Assembly: GCA_015680905.1 (NCBI GenBank)
Contig: CM027378.1
Coordinates: 2,108,001-2,172,000 of the forward strand
From: Coptis chinensis
Taxonomy: Eukaryota; Streptophyta; Magnoliopsida; Ranunculales; Ranunculaceae
Direction: 5' to 3'
DNA length: 64,000 nt
Shown piece by piece: positions 22,224 to 31,985 of this stretch. A program made the position numbers and the translations under genes. Within the stretch, counting starts at the first letter, position 1. Every line of letters starts with the position of its first letter. The notes under the pieces are model-generated. The model saw only the letters and a list, made by a program, of their open reading frames with translations, was not told the DNA's origin and did not search any database.

Positions 22224-24016
22224 GATGATGAGTAATGCGAGAGATAAGGTAAGTTTTTATTCTACTTAGTGTCTGCTTATGTCCCAAGCAATTTCATTCT
22301 TGTTAACCCCATAATGGGTAGAACTCGTATAGAGTTGTGTCAGTTTTTATTTCCTATATTAGTATGTTCTAACCTTGTTTTACAGATGTTTCTAAATTTC
22401 ACGCGCTTCAATGGTATTTTTCCTACCCTCTTTATTTAAATGCTTTGAGGACAACGCATACTTCTTGTTTGGGGGGCATAGAAACACGTGTAATTAAGGC
22501 ATCTGTTAGGATATAGATAGAGTTAATATGCATTTGTTTTCAAGTTAAAATTTTAAAAATTCAAAAATATAAATAAATAAGTTCATGCTATACACTTAGG
22601 AATAGTGGTATTGTTTTCCTTCTCTATGCTCTTAACAATCTAGAAATCTCACGTAGCTTTTGCATTAGAATAATTGTTAGAAACTTAGGTTAATATGTAG
22701 GTAATAATCTTTGCATCTATCTATAAATATATTACATGAGTATCTATGATTGTTAGCAGATAAGTTTCAAATCTAGGCTAGAGTACTTATTCTACAAATC
22801 CTGTGAGAATATAGCCTAAAAGCCTTATATGAGCAAAACATTTGAGAAATGACACAAGGGAGAAGTAAAATCCGGATAGAGAAATCACACGTCCACTTGC
22901 TTGATCATTATGCCATATCCTAAGCGAGAATTTAGGCCCTCTTTGGATCGATATAGCCAAAAATTCAAACCTATGAATGATTTCCCGCTAGTCGCCCCTC
23001 TGAGCCTTTCTTTAGCCTTTCATAAACCACAATCCCTTTACCCTGTTACAAAAACAAAAACAAAATAAAAAAAAAAATCAACCTACCCAATTTAGAATAA
23101 GTCTGAGAATAGAATGAGGAAGAAAGAAGAAGAGAAAAACTTGTGTAAACAAAAGTTAGTTAATTGCTTCAGAAAATAAAGAAAAGAAGTTTCCATCCAA
23201 GGAAAAGAAAAAATAGAAATAAATAAAAACTCCAAAAATAGAATAAAAGGGAGTCAAAAGCCAAAGAAAAGAAAAAGAAAAATATGGCTAGGGATGGAAA
23301 CAAAGTATAGAAGTAAAAGAACATAACAAGGTTTTCTAAGTTACATAATATGAAAACTCTATTATCTCAGACTTGTCCTTTTTGAATATCCATTTCCTTC
23401 CTTCTTAAACCATCTCCTAATCCCCGCAACACACCTAATAAAGACCTCTAGCTCAATTAGGAATAGGCTAGTGTGATAGTAAGTGGCAGATGTGTTTGAT
23501 CGACTCCGGCTTCCTTGTTGTCATTGAGATTGTAAGGTAAAGTGTGCCCACTGCGCACTAGAGTAGCGAAACTTGAGTGGAAAAAATCGGAGTGTTGTAT
23601 CTTGACTATTATTGTGAGAACCTAGTTAAGGACGCTATTCCGAGTTTCAGAAACGGACCTGCTAGACATTTCATAGTATTACTCATTGTATATATGTTTA
23701 TTATAGATGATTGATTATTATGCATATATTAGTTTAGTTTTTTTTTTACTTGGTTATTCTTGTTCATAGCTAGTGAGATGTATAGATAGTTTGGAGCATG
23801 AATAAGGAAACAATAGTTTTATTTCTTAGTTGTTGTAGTATAGATGAAGTTTGTGAGTACCTTCACTGGAAAACTCTCACGAGGCTATAACTCGTCCACT
23901 AGGGAATTCCTAGTGGTTGAAGGCCTTGTTGCATATGGTCAATGCAATCGCACTCGGCGAAACGAGAAGTAGATAGAACTCCATTTTTGGTCACTTATGT
24001 TAATTTCTCATCTTTG
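22224..24016 (+). other. 3' non-coding region of element a
   Basis: Contains a predicted intron (22249-22385), a second purine-rich module (22440-22476, TTTGAGGACAACGCATAC then TTGTTTGGGGGG), and about 1.5 kb of AT-rich DNA shared with H1, element b and element c. No ORF. Confidence 0.6.
22249..22385 (+). other. Predicted 3'-UTR intron after ORF-X
   Basis: Donor AAG/GTAAGTTTTT at 22249, 26 nt after the ORF-X stop; acceptor CTTGTTTTACAG ending at 22385. Both sites are conserved in H1 (1228-1368). Confidence 0.45.
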
Positions 24017-24052
24017 CTTGAGGACAAGAAAAATGCTGCTTGGGGGTGGTTT
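24017..24052 (+). promoter_or_regulatory. Polypurine tract of element a
   Basis: GCTTGAGGACAAGAAAAATG then CTTGGGGGTGGTT directly before the LTR start TGATAAGAGCCC. Confidence 0.75.
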
Positions 24053-25593
24053 GATAAGAGCCCAAAACTGTAGTTTTAACCCTTTAACAAATTACTTTTT
24101 AGACCAATTATGTGAGTAATAATTAAGAGTTAACACTGATTACGTGTTTTTATGCATTTTAGGCTTCAAAGTCCATTATGTGCAGAAATGTGCCACTTTA
24201 GCGAGATAAAGGAGCAAAGGTCGGTTACTAAGGAGTTCCGTGATTAAAGGCCAAGTTTCTAGAAGACAAAGCCTTTCCCAAAGCCCTGGTCAAAAGCTGA
24301 AAAAAAGTCGACGGCGTGGCAAAAGTCAAAGTCGTGAGAACTTCCTCGGGCCATATCTTTGGACTCAGACCTCGGAATGGGGCCTACCTTATGTCAAAAC
24401 GACCGGCTCCGAAAGAGATTTCCAATGGTCTAAGACTTGATCCAATCAAAGGAGCAAAAGTGGACAAAAAGTCTGTTGAAGCCAACTGCAGCTGAAGAGG
24501 CCTTTTTGGACTAAAAGAATTGGGTTTTGGGCCTGATTCCCTGGCCCAAAACATGGCTCCAAACCCATGCACGATTTTTGGATCTGAATGTATAAAAACA
24601 AAAGTTTAGCTCTTTGTTATGGGTAGATCTTTTAGTAAAGAATAGTAGATTTTAAGGTTAGAAAATAAAGGTAGCTTAGAATAGAAAGTAGCCATTAAAA
24701 TAGCTTCTAGATCTAGTTTTTCATGTAGATTAATTAAGTTTAGTTCCATTTCAATTATTGTATTAGATTAAACCTTTGAATCTTGTTCTTTATTTTGATT
24801 AGATCAATAAAGTAGAATTTTTATCAATTTCGATTTTTGTCATTTCCATTTCTAGATCCAATTTCAATTTCTGTCCTTATTGCATTTTAGTCATTAAATT
24901 AGATTTCATTATTGTTTAATTAAGTAAATTTCAATTCTTTATATCATGTTTAGTTTAAATTTAATCGGAAATGATTGCGTAATGATTCTCGGCTAAACCT
25001 CAATTAGAGGGGGTGGAGAAGCCTTGATGAAAGCTTGATTTCGATTAACGTAAATTCGTCGTAATTTCCTTTCCACTCTAGAAACGTTTAGTTCACCATG
25101 AGAATGGGTTTAATCGTTCATATGCTAGTTATTAATTAGTAGAAATGCCATGTGTAATTAGGGATTAGGAAGAACCAATTGTTAAGCGGGCGATTCAATT
25201 CGGATTACTGACGATTTGTAGTTAATAGGATTAAGTCGAAGTTAAGGTGGAATCAATTCCCTCTAACTCCTTATCATCGAATCAACGTAGCATTCCCTTA
25301 GTTATTCCCATCGTCGACTAGTTGCATTTTAGGTGGGTAGTTGCATCGTAGTCTAGTTGCCTTTTTAAGTAAAATCTCTCATTAGACCTTAAGTAGAATA
25401 CTTACACTTGAGAACATAGCATCTTGGAAGGACTAAGAGTGGAACGAATCACTCTACTCCACTATATCTTATAGACTTGAGAGTAGAATCTTTGATAAAA
25501 AATATAGGCATTAAGATTAAGTTTAGTTTTACTTGCGTTTAGAGTTCATCGCTTTATTTCGTAGTTAAGACTATTCAATTTTAGCATTTATCA
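24053..25593 (+). repeat. Direct LTR of element a, followed by a tRNA copy
   Basis: A 1541-bp LTR from TGATAAGAGCCC to GCATTTATCA. It is in the position of a 3' LTR (polypurine tract before it) yet is followed by an extended tRNA-Asp match instead of a target duplication. A TATA box (TATAAAAACA) is at 24591. Confidence 0.88.
24591..24600 (+). promoter_or_regulatory. TATA box of the Athila-type LTR
   Basis: TATAAAAACA in GGATCTGAATGTATAAAAAC. The same box occurs at 28371-28380, inverted at 26674-26686, and inverted in both LTRs of element c. Confidence 0.6.
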
Positions 25594-25595
25594 AA

Positions 25596-25696
25596 TGGTG
25601 CCGCTGCCGGGGATCGAACCCGGTCATTATAGTATAGTGGTGAGTATTCCCTTTGTCATGCGAAAGTGACCCGGTTCGATCCCCGCAGTGGCTTCA
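25596..25696 (+). pseudogene. tRNA-Asp(GUC) primer copy between two LTRs
   Basis: Two joined copies of tRNA-Asp. Bases 25596-25625 are the complement of the last 30 nt of the tRNA (primer site extended through the T arm). Bases 25623-25696 are the sense strand of nearly the whole tRNA: 5' GTCATTATAGTATAGTGGTG, anticodon GTC at 25655-25657, T-arm GGTTCGATCCCCG, and a 3' end TCA in place of CCA. The copies share GTC at the junction. Spacers of two bases separate them from each LTR end, as in a normal primer site. Lost bases in both arms make it unlikely to work as a tRNA gene. It looks like a primer tRNA copied during reverse transcription. Confidence 0.85.
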
Positions 25697-25698
25697 TT

Positions 25699-27219
25699 TG
25701 ATAAATGCTAAAATTGAATAGTCTTGCCTACGAAATAAAGTGATGAACTCTAAACTTAATCTTAATGCCTATATTTTTTATCAAAGATTCTACTCTCAAG
25801 TCTATGAGATATAGTGGAGTAAGTGATTCGCTCCACTCTTAGTCCTTCCTTCGCGATGCTATGTTCTCAAGTGTAAGTACTCTACTTAAGGTCTAATGAG
25901 AGATTTACTTAAAAAGGCAACTAGACTAATATGCAACTACCCACCTAAATGCAACTAGTCGATTTTACGGGAATAACTAAGGAATGCTACGCTGATTCGA
26001 TGATAAGGAGTTGGGGAAATTGATTCCACCTTTAACTCGACTTAATCCTATTAACTACAAATCGTCAGAATCCGAATTGAATCGCCCATGTAACAATTGG
26101 TTCTTCCTAATCCGTAATTACACATGGCATTTCTACCAATTAATAACTAGCATGTGAACGATTAAACCCATTCTCATGGTGAACTAAACGCTTCTAGAGT
26201 GGAAAGGAAATTACGACATTTAATCTACGTTAATCGAAATCAAGCTTTCATCAAGGCTTCCACCCTCTAATGGAGGTTTAGCCGAGAATCATTACGCAAT
26301 CATTTCCGATTAAATTTAAACTAAACATGATATAAATAATTGAAATTTACTTAATTAAACAATAATGAAATCTAATTTAATGACTAAAATGCAATAAGGA
26401 CAGGAATTGAAATTGGATCTAGAAATGGAAATGACAAAAATCGAAATTGATAAAAATTCTACTTTTTTTATCTAATCAAAATGAAGAACAAGATTCAAAT
26501 GTTTAATCTAATACAATAATTGAAATGGAACTAAACTTAATTAATCTACATGAAAAACTAGATCTAGAAGCTATTTTAATGGCTACTTTCTATTCTAAGC
26601 TACCTTTATTTTCTAACCTAAAAATCTACTATTCTTTACTAAAAGATCTACCCATAACAAAGAGCTAAACTTTTGTTTTTATATATTCAGATCCAAAAAT
26701 CGTGCATGGGCTTGGAGCCATGTTTTGGGCCGAGAATCGCCCCAAAACCCAATTCTTTTCAAATCAAAAGGCCTCTTCAACTGCAGTTGGCTTCAACAGA
26801 CTTTTCGTCCACTTCTGCTCCTCTGATTGGATCAAGGCTTAGACCATTGGAAAGCTCTTTCCGAGCCGGTCGTTTTGACATAAGGTAGGCCCCATTCCGA
26901 GGTCTGAGTCCAAAGATATGGCCTTCGAAAGTTCTCACTGACTTTGTGTGTCAAGCCGCCTCGCCGACTTTTCAAATTTTGATCGGGCTTTTGGAAAGGC
27001 TTTGTCTTCTAGAAACTTGGCCTTTAATCACGGAACTCCTTAGTAACCGACCTTTGCTCCTTTATCTCGCTAAAGTGGCACATTTCTGCACATAATGGAC
27101 TTTGAAGCCTGAAATGCATAAAAACACATAAGCAGTGTTAACTCTTAATTATTACTCACATAATTAGTCTAAAAGTATGACTGTTAAAGGGTTAAAACTA
27201 CAGTTTTGGGCTCTTATCA
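25699..27219 (-). repeat. Inverted LTR of element a (head to head)
   Basis: A 1521-bp minus-strand LTR, from TGATAAATGC (its U5 end, next to the tRNA copy) to GGGCTCTTATCA (its U3 end). It contains no adjoining internal region: the target duplication GACGT follows at once. The length and content are those of a plus-strand strong-stop product. Several percent divergent from 24053-25593 by eye. Confidence 0.88.
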
Positions 27220-27224
27220 GACGT
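27220..27224. repeat. Target-site duplication GACGT, right copy
   Basis: Pairs with 2428-2432; H1 sequence continues at 27225 with CTAGCTCAATTAGGAATAGG. Confidence 0.8.
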
Positions 27225-27833
27225 CTAGCTCAATTAGGAATAGGTTAGTCTGATAGTAAGTGGCAGATGTGTTTGATCGACCCCGGCTACCTTGTTGTCA
27301 TTGAGATTGTAAGGTAAAGTGTGCCCACTACACACCTTTCGAGTAAATAAACTTGAGCGAAAAAATCGAAAGTGGTTTTTGTCTTGACATTTATGTGAGG
27401 ACCTACTTAAGGACGCTATTCCGAGTTTTTATAAACGAACCTGCTAGGCATTTCATAGTATTACTCATAGTATATATATTTGTATCATAGATGATTGATT
27501 ATTATGCATATATTAGTTTAGGTTTTTGACTTGGTTATTCTTATTCAATTGCTAGTGAGATGTATAGATAGTTGAGACATGAATGATGAAACAATAGTTT
27601 TATTTCTTAATCGTTGTAGTATAGATGAAGTTTGTGAGTACCTTCACTGGAAAACTCTCACGAGGGCTATAACTCGGCCCACTAGGGAATTCCTAGTGGT
27701 TTAAGCGCCTTGTTGCATATGATCAATGCAATCGCGACTCAAATAAACGAGAGTAGTTAGAACTCCATTTTGGTCACTTATTCTAATTTCTCATATTTGC
27801 TTGAGGACAAGCAAAATGCTGTTTGGGGTGGTT
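27225..27833 (+). other. H1 resumes: last 600 bp before its LTR
   Basis: Repeat of 23450-24052, 52750-53150 and, inverted, 33912-34520. Non-coding. Ends in the polypurine module GAGGACAAGCAAAATGCTG then TTTGGGGTGGTT. Confidence 0.75.
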
Positions 27834-29311
27834 TGATACGAGCCCAAAACTGTAGTTTTAACCCCGTAATGTCATACTATTAGACCAATTATGTGAGTAA
27901 TAATTAAGAGTTAACACTGATTACGTGTTTTTATGCATTTCAGGCTTCAAAGTCCATTATGTGCAGAAATATGCCACTTTAGCGAGATAAAGGAGCAAAG
28001 GTTGGTTACTAAGGAGTTCCGTGATTAAAAGCAAAGATTCAAGAAGACAAAGCCTTTCTAAAGCCCGGTCAAAAGCTGAAAAGTCGACGCGGGCAGAAAC
28101 AACACTCAAAGTCAGTAGAACTTCCGAAGGCCGTATCTTTAGACTCAGACCTCGGAATTGGGCCTACCTTATGTCAAAACGACCGGATCGGAAAGAGCTT
28201 TCTAATAGTCTAAGCCTTGAACCAATCAGAGGAGCAAAAGTGGACGAAAAGTCTATTGAAGCCAACTGCAGCTGAAGAGGCCTTTTTGGACTGAAAGAAT
28301 TGGGTTTTGGGCCTGATTCTCTGGCCCGAAACATGGATCCAAGCCCATGCACGATTTTTGGATCTGAACATATAAAAACCAAAGCTTAGCTCTTGGTTAA
28401 TGGTAGCTAATTAGACCTAAAAACTATATATAATTCTAGATCTAGTTTTCAATAGATTAATTAAGTTTAAGTTCCATTTTCAATTCTTGTTTTAGATTAA
28501 GTCCTTGAATCATTGTTCTTGATGGATTAGATAAATAAAATAGTTATTTTGTCAATTTCAATTTTTGTCATTTCAACTTATAGATCTAGTTTAAATTCTT
28601 GTTGATTATCATTTCTTAGTTTAAGTAGATTGAAACATTGTTAGTTAAATTAGTTAAGTTAGAATTTTAATATGATGTGTAGTTATAATTCAATGGGAAA
28701 TGATGGGTTGATGACTCAAGGCTAAAACCTCCATTAGAGGGGTTGATGAAGCTTTGATGAAAACTTAGTGGTATAGTGTAGAAGCGTTGTAGAATCTATT
28801 CCACTCTAGAAGGTCGTGATTCGCTATGAGAATGGGAGGACGACCTCACATGCTAGTTAGTATTTGGTAGAAATGCCATGAACACTAGGGATTAGAACTC
28901 AAAATTCTTGCCGTAAGAACGTAAGAATCGAGATACAAGAATCTATGCTAGGTTATTAAGTTGGATTCGAGGTGGATTCAATTCCCCTCTAATCCTTTAT
29001 CTAGATTCAAAAACAATCATATTTCCATAGCATTCGTAGTTTAAATTCAACATAATCAATTTCATATTGTATCGTAGTATAACACCCTTCGTAAAGCTCT
29101 CATTAGACTTAAGACCGATTAATTAGACATAGAAAACATTCCATGCTAGAGAACTAGGAGTGGAACGAATTTGTTACTCCACTCTATTTCGATAGAATTG
29201 AGAGTAGAAACTTTGATAAAGTATAAGGCACTTATGATAGTTTAGTTTACTTACGTTTTGAGTTTCATCGTTTATTTCGTAGGTAAACTTTTATCATTTT
29301 ACCTTTTATCA
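27834..29311 (+). repeat. LTR shared by H1 (3') and element b (5')
   Basis: A 1478-bp LTR, TGATACGAGCCC to CCTTTTATCA, with a TATA box at 28371. It is correctly preceded by H1's polypurine tract but followed with no target duplication and no primer site by the middle of an Athila-type gag. Confidence 0.85.
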
Positions 29312-30955
29312 ATCAGCATGATCAAAACTTTAATATGATGAAACAAACGATGCAAATGATGCAGTCTTTGTGCCAAAAGGTTATTGACATGTCTCCTAAC
29401 CAAAATAATAATCAAACAAAGTTTCGTGTCAAGCGAGGCTGCCTAATCCTAAGTCAACAAACACTGCCTTCGAAATAAAAAGTATTCAGTGTAATGGTAA
29501 TATAACCCCAGGGGACCTACAGGCAGTCACTACCTTTCGTTTAGGGAGAGTAGTTGATAACAAAGTAACTATACCTGAAGACCACCCGCAAACAGAAGCT
29601 GAAAATAAAACCATATCGAATACTGTCATAGAAATTGATGATCCTACACCTATAAAGGTTCCAATATGGACACCTAGATGGAAAACGCTAAAGATAAAGC
29701 AAAGACTAATAATACTTTGGAACCTTATGCTAAATATAGAGGTAAACCACCGTATCCCGAGAGACTAATTGTGTCTAAAAAGGATGAAAATTTTGATGAG
29801 ATTAGGGAAGTGTTTAAAAATCTGACTATAAACCTACCTTTTCGAGATGCTATAAAAAGTTTACCTAGACACACTAAGTTTCTAAAAGAGTTGTGCACCA
29901 AGAAGAGGAAAATCAACATACCCCACGAAGCATTTTTAACTGAACAATATCCCTCTTTATCTGAACATAATGGAATTGTTAAGTACAAGGACCCTGGTCG
30001 TCCTACTGTACAATGCACCTTAGGTGATACCTTCATAACAACTACTTTATTAGACCTGGGGGCAAGTGTTAACTTACTCCCTTTTTAATTATATAAACAA
30101 CTGGGTCTAACAAAACTTCAACCAACCAAAATGACTTTGCAGTTAGCTGATCATTCTATTAAGTATCCCAAAGGCGTATGCAGTTGAAAACATTCTCGTT
30201 AAAGTTCAAGATTTTTACTACCCCGTTGACTTTGTTATTCTCGACACAGAAGCTGCTCATGATTCTATTCCCATCATCTTAAGGCATCCTTTCTTAGCAA
30301 CCGCCAATGCCCAAATCAATTGCCGGGATGGCTCAATGACTCTTTCTTTTGGAAATCTTTCTGTGGAAGTTAATATGTTTAGACAAAAGCAGAGACAACT
30401 AGGTTTTCCTGTAGAAGGTGAAGTTAAGTCTATTGAGAGTTTTATATATCACATTAGTGTTTCTGACGATCTCGTCCCCATACTAGTAGATACCCCTTCT
30501 TATGGAAGAAGACAAATATCATAATTTTGATTCCTTGGACAAGATTGATGACTTTTTCAAAGATGCATATGAATACTATAATTATGTGGATACGACCAAG
30601 CTAGATGAGGAATTCTATGAGTTTCTAAGAGTCTGTGATAATCCACCCTCTTAAAAACTACCTAGAGCACCACCCGACCACCATCCACCTGAGTTAATCC
30701 CTCATAGAATCCAATCATTCTTCCCACCCTTTTCTTCTAACACTTATCCACATTCCAAGTATTTTCCACAACCTTTCATTTACTCACGATCATTCACTTG
30801 GACACCCTCTCATTCAACTAAGTTGCATCGTAGAAAGTCTTGGTGCTTGATTCTATTTGGTGGTGCATTCCATGTTAATTATTTATGGAAAGACCCACAA
30901 CTTTTTTGATTGTTGATATATGGTAAACTGCATTTTAATACATATATATTAGATA
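29312..30955 (+). pseudogene. gag C-terminus, protease and conserved tail (element b)
   Basis: Begins in mid-gag (ATCAAAACTTTAATATGATG, as in element c at 39079). The open frame 29678-30088 holds FRDAIKSLPRHTKFLKELC, KDPGRPTVQCTLGDTF and the protease active site LLDLGASVNLLPF, broken by a stop at 30086. Later parts read MTLSFGNLSVEVNMFRQKQ (30336 on) and an acidic segment. The tail RRKSWCLILFGGAFHVNYLW (30830-30890) then KDPQLF, stop, LLIYGK is conserved with elements a and c. The sequence order is Athila gag-protease; no reverse transcriptase follows. Confidence 0.75.
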
Positions 30956-31941
30956 AAGTCTCGAGTATCTGACTATAAAAGACTCATTTTATTCTTCGGT
31001 GTACTCCATTCCAATCTTATGTTATAGGAGTGCACTATTAAGGTAACTGTCCTTTTGGAGTGAGTGGTTGTAAGGGTCGGATTCTTAGTCTACGTTTCAT
31101 GTGACTCACGCATTTATCTCTTGCACTTTTTCTCGTTGATTGAGTAGTGTTTCTCTATGGAGTGAGTTTCATTTTTATTTCTTTATCGTAATTTTATTTT
31201 GTTTTTCTAAAATTCAAACATATAAAAACTAAATAAAATAAAAACATAAGCATATATTAGTAAGTCTAGGGAATCTGACTTTAAAAGACCCAGTTTTTGT
31301 ACAATACCACCTTTCTGGAGTATAGGCCAAACAAAAATTTTCAAACTTAAAAAGAGTTTTCCAATTTTGTTTGGTGATGGCGTATTTTGGTTTTTCATTT
31401 CAAAACGTTTTGCCACCCTTTGTCTGTCATGTTTACCCCAGTAGAATTTGTGTTAGTTAGTACGTAATAGTTTAATTGTGCTCCATGTTATCATATCATC
31501 TTTACAATATTTTTGTTACAGGTACTGCCAATTTTTGCCACGTTTCTATGGTAAATTCTTTCCTTATCTCTTTACACTTTGAGGATAAAACGTTCGATTG
31601 TTTGGGGGTGGGATAGAAACATTTGCAAAATTAGGCACTTTTAGGATGTAAATTACGCACTTTTCTTTATAAAATATTAAAAATCATAAATATTGTTTAT
31701 ACTAGGCACTTAGTGATAATGGTATTGTTCCTTTCTCCATAATGATATTAGTATAGAAATCTCACGTAGTACTTAAATTAGGATTTAATTTTTGAAACTT
31801 AGATTAATATATAGATAATAGTCATTGCATCTTTTCACGAACATCTTGCATGAGCATCTTTGATTGTACTTGGCAGTATTTTTCTGAGACCTAGGTTAAA
31901 GTACTTAATACATATCCTGTGAGCATCTAGCCTAAAAGCCT
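30956..31941 (+). other. Non-coding 3' region of element b
   Basis: Contains two copies of a family motif (GTATCTGACTATAAAAGACT at 30965-30984 and GGAATCTGACTTTAAAAGAC at 31271-31290), a splice-acceptor-like TTTTTGTTACAG ending near 31522, and a purine module (31577-31612: TTTGAGGATAAAACG then TTTGGGGGTGGG). ORF-X is absent here. Confidence 0.5.
31934..31941. repeat. LINE-1 target-site duplication, left copy
   Basis: AAAAGCCT before LINE-1. The right copy is split by copia1: AAAGCC after the poly-A tail (to 46537) and T at 52169. Confidence 0.6.
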
Positions 31942-31985
31942 GTTCGGGTGGTGAAAGTGCGTCAACACGTGGTGAAAGTGTAAAT

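Larger units (their letters stand above)
2433..27219 (+). mobile_element. Element a: rearranged Athila-type element with inverted ends
   Basis: Order: LTR tail inverted (2433-2761), LTR tail direct (2762-3080), primer site, gag-protease (3720 on), nested Tat element (7142-18608), ORF-Y, ORF-X, polypurine tract, complete direct LTR (24053-25593), tRNA-Asp copy, complete inverted LTR (25699-27219). Outer ends are a U5 end (TGATAAATGC) on the left and a U3 end (CTTATCA) on the right, with GACGT on both sides, so the whole unit was apparently inserted by integrase as one molecule. The body is plus-strand although the outer ends have minus polarity. No reverse transcriptase or integrase is present. 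Confidence 0.7.

Noticed and set aside
24053..25593. An ordinary 3' LTR with its own target duplication
   Set aside because: The bases after it are tRNA complement and an inverted LTR; no duplication exists at either side.
25623..25696. A working tRNA-Asp gene
   Set aside because: Missing bases in the anticodon and T arms, mismatched acceptor end and placement exactly between two LTR primer positions argue for a dead primer copy.
28021..28275. ORFs inside Athila-type LTRs (also 24240-24440, 26673-26888, 33474-33689, 59768-60100)
   Set aside because: The same LTR segment gives different frames in each copy and spans the promoter region; these are chance ORFs.
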